From positions 1 to 64,000 of the forward strand of contig NZ_PPQF01000028.1 in assembly GCF_002901865.1 (NCBI RefSeq): 64,000 nt of DNA. The letters run 5' to 3'. Below the pieces are notes generated by a model. That model was given only the letters and a program-made list of their open reading frames with translations. It ran no database searches and was not told the DNA's origin. A program made the position numbers and the translations under genes. Origin of the DNA: Staphylococcus agnetis. Lineage in GTDB: Bacteria > Bacillota > Bacilli > Staphylococcales > Staphylococcaceae. Positions 62,036 to 64,000 of the stretch are shown in pieces; within the stretch, counting starts at the first letter, position 1, and every line of letters starts with the position of its first letter.

Positions 62036-63349
62036 TTATAATACAAGTGCTGCAATCGTACCCATAACGACAAGTGGAATATTATAAAACAAGAAATTTG
62101 GTATACAAGTATCACGAATATGATCATGTTGACCGTCGACATTCAGTCCTGCAGTAGGACCAAGTGTGGAATCACTTGCGGGTGAACCTGAATCCCCTAG
62201 CGCACTTGCAGTACCAATGAGTGCAATAAGGGCCATTGTACTCATTCCTAAAGCTTCACCAAATGGTATAAATAAAGCTGCAATAATCGGGATTGTTGCA
62301 AATGAAGATCCAATCCCCAAAGTCACTATGAGACCAATGAGATACATTAATACAATACTCAAAAATAAATTACCGCCAGAAATTGTTGTCAGGCCATTAA
62401 CGAGCTTTTCTATATCACCTGTTTTGTTCATGACACCCGCAAAACCATTGGCGGTTAAAATAACGACCCCTATATAAGCCATTATTTTAATTCCATCTAC
62501 AAATTGATGATCTAGTTCTTTCCATTTGTAAATGCCTGAAACAAAGAAAATGAGCACCCCTGCCAATGCACCAAATATCATTGAATCTGTTAAAGTTTGA
62601 ACCGTAAATGTCGCCAAAATTGCCACAATGACTACAATAATCACATACGGTCTTAGTGTAACTTCATTGTCCTTATTAGACACCTCAATCGTTTTATAGT
62701 CCCTAGGTTTACGATAATATATTAACGCTAAAATGAGACCAATAATATAGCCACTTGCAGGTATTAACATTGCTTTCCAAATCATTCCAAATTCAATGGG
62801 ATGATGTGCTTTTTCAAATCCTTTTTGGATAATTTCTTGGAATATATGACCAAATCCAAATGGGAGCAACACATATGGAAAACATAATCCAAAACCGATA
62901 ATTACGCCAATCAAACGGCGATCAATTTTAAGTTCATTAAATAAACTAAGTAGTGGTGGTACAACAATTGGAATAAATGCAATATGCACTGGTATAACAT
63001 TTTGACTCATGACACTAAGCATAAGCAAACTGATAATAATAAATACTTTTACTTTAATACGTGAAACTTTCGTATTTTCTGTTCGGATGGCTTCAATGAT
63101 ACGGTTTACTAAATAATCTGTAATACCGCTATAGGATATTAAAGCTGCAAATCCGCCTAATAACGCATAGCTAAGCGCAACTTCAGCCCCATCCACAATA
63201 TTTTGCGTAAATGTTTCAATCGTTTTGTCTAAAGGCAAGCCGGCTAACAATCCACCGACTAAGGCACTTATAAACAAACTAATGACAACATTTAATCGAC
63301 ATAAACATAAAACAATCATAAGTAATACTGCGATTAAAACTGCATTCAT
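62036..63349 (-). CDS. Na+/H+ antiporter family (NhaC-like, YuiF-type) transporter
   Basis: This 437-residue polytopic protein has about 11-12 hydrophobic segments and conserved transport loops, including IGSSFATIPIIAALFIPFGE and GTASALGDSGSPASDSTLGP. It belongs to the Na_H_antiporter family together with NhaC. The YuiF type in Bacillus has been considered an amino-acid (histidine) permease, so the real substrate is open. An AAAGGAG box precedes the ATG. Confidence 0.85.
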   Translation of the reverse strand: MNAVLIAVLLMIVLCLCRLNVVISLFISALVGGLLAGLPLDKTIETFTQNIVDGAEVALSYALLGGFAALISYSGITDYLVNRIIEAIRTENTKVSRIKVKVFIIISLLMLSVMSQNVIPVHIAFIPIVVPPLLSLFNELKIDRRLIGVIIGFGLCFPYVLLPFGFGHIFQEIIQKGFEKAHHPIEFGMIWKAMLIPASGYIIGLILALIYYRKPRDYKTIEVSNKDNEVTLRPYVIIVVIVAILATFTVQTLTDSMIFGALAGVLIFFVSGIYKWKELDHQFVDGIKIMAYIGVVILTANGFAGVMNKTGDIEKLVNGLTTISGGNLFLSIVLMYLIGLIVTLGIGSSFATIPIIAALFIPFGEALGMSTMALIALIGTASALGDSGSPASDSTLGPTAGLNVDGQHDHIRDTCIPNFLFYNIPLVVMGTIAALVL

Positions 63350-63534
63350 TCCGTTATCTCCTTTAGTTCATTATCGTGTTAAAGCGTTATGAAAATCATA
63401 ACAGTTTCATTTTTTCATGTCAATGTATGATCTCACTTCTTTTTTGAAATTTTTATATTCATCGCATCGACCTAAAATAGTATTTCATTTAGTGTTAGCA
63501 CTATCTATAATTTCCAATCTTTAGAGTTCTAAAT

Positions 63535-63571
63535 GTAAAACAAGGAGTAGCCTTAAAGGGCACACTCCTTG
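63535..63571 (-). terminator. Terminator of the leucyl aminopeptidase gene
   Basis: The stem CAAGGAGT/ACTCCTTG (63541-63548 against 63564-63571) is followed on the minus strand by TTTTAC, just past the aminopeptidase stop. Confidence 0.68.
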
Positions 63572-63589
63572 CTCATTTTTAAAACTCTA

Positions 63590-64000
63590 TTATAATTCTG
63601 TCACTTTTCCATAGGTATGTTTAAGATAATGTACTATGGTTGAAATCATGACACCTGTTGCACCTTTAGGGCCTTTATAAGATGCTTTACTCGTCGTTGC
63701 AGGACCTGCAATATCAAAGTGTAGATGTGGTGTTTCACCACTAAAATGTGTAATAAATGCAGCAGCAAACAGTGCTTTACCATCTGCATTTACATGATTA
63801 GTTAAGTCAGCGACATCAGATTTTTTAATTTGCTTTCGTTCTGTTGCTGTAATTGGTAATTCAAATGTAGGCTCCCCCCATATGCGCGTTTGCGTTAAAA
63901 TGTCATCCAATATGTGTGTAGAGACCCCTTTATTAAATACAGCTGTTTTGTCTACACCTAAAGCAACAATTGCGGCACCAGTTAATGTCGCGAAATCCAT
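63590..64000 (-). CDS. Leucyl aminopeptidase (M17 family), C-terminal part
   Basis: Only the last 136 or so residues are in the window; the gene continues beyond 64000, so the ATG at the edge is internal. The fragment begins in the metal-binding DFATLTGA block of the M17 catalytic domain and ends with [23 protein letters not shown], which is characteristic of cytosol aminopeptidases. The enzyme removes N-terminal residues from peptides using two metal ions. Completeness cannot be judged. Confidence 0.9.
   Translation of the reverse strand: MDFATLTGAAIVALGVDKTAVFNKGVSTHILDDILTQTRIWGEPTFELPITATERKQIKKSDVADLTNHVNADGKALFAAAFITHFSGETPHLHFDIAGPATTSKASYKGPKGATGVMISTIVHYLKHTYGKVTEL

Overview
The window looks like core chromosome of a Staphylococcus. 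The genome is low in G+C, and most genes match staphylococcal families over their full length. The gene order follows the S. aureus backbone: pepA fragment, mnhABCDEFG, kapB, ppiB, gdh/rocD, glpQ, argGH, pgi, spsAB, addBA, cdr, sufT, clpB, fabHF, opp3, trpS, spx, mecA, coiA, pepF, RsaE, yjbH, relQ, nadK, mgtE, cpaA, fabI. Two things argue for a species other than S. aureus: an acetamidase/formamidase pair (fmdAB), and a P5C dehydrogenase gene placed next to rocD and gdh. A coagulase-variable animal-associated species is my guess, not something the sequence proves. I see no rRNA, tRNA, CRISPR array, insertion sequence or prophage.

Layout. 1-7 kb, minus strand: fabI, then an operon UPF0738-relQ-nadK-rluA-mgtE-cpaA. 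It links alarmone synthesis, NADP supply, Mg2+ import and a probable c-di-AMP-controlled cation/H+ antiporter. 7-14 kb: CYTH protein, truncated haemoglobin and yjbH on the plus strand; the small RNA RsaE, pepF, coiA, mecA and spx on the minus strand. 14-21 kb: trpS and the oligopeptide importer opp3BCDFA. 21-28 kb: fabH-fabF with a FapR operator, yjzD, clpB with two CtsR boxes, and sufT. 28-41 kb: HAD phosphatase and cdr, yisL, a FAH-family hydrolase, addBA, the inactive/active signal peptidase pair spsA-spsB, and pgi. 41-53 kb: argGH, glpQ, gdh, rocD, rocA, cvfD/GSP13, fmdAB, DUF1871 and ppiB. 54-64 kb: kapB, the seven-gene Mnh1 antiporter operon, a polysaccharide-deacetylase lipoprotein gene broken by one stop codon, a thioesterase, a Na+/H+ antiporter-family gene and the 3' end of a leucyl aminopeptidase.

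How the parts connect. Nitrogen and carbon control recurs. The opp3 promoter carries a CodY-like box, and the ribosome-binding region of opp3B is complementary over 17 contiguous positions (one G-U) to the C-rich loop of RsaE, encoded 11 kb away in the same window. rocD, opp3A, fmdA and cvfD have shorter complementarity. rocA, rocD and gdh together convert ornithine/P5C to glutamate and 2-oxoglutarate, while argGH run the opposite, biosynthetic way under a likely ArgR box. Proteostasis is the second theme: Spx, its adaptor YjbH, MecA and ClpB. I found no clearly new multi-gene system. The least explained items are the structured 550-bp rocA upstream region, the hairpin in front of rocD, a four-copy family of near-identical terminator hairpins, and the single-stop deacetylase pseudogene.
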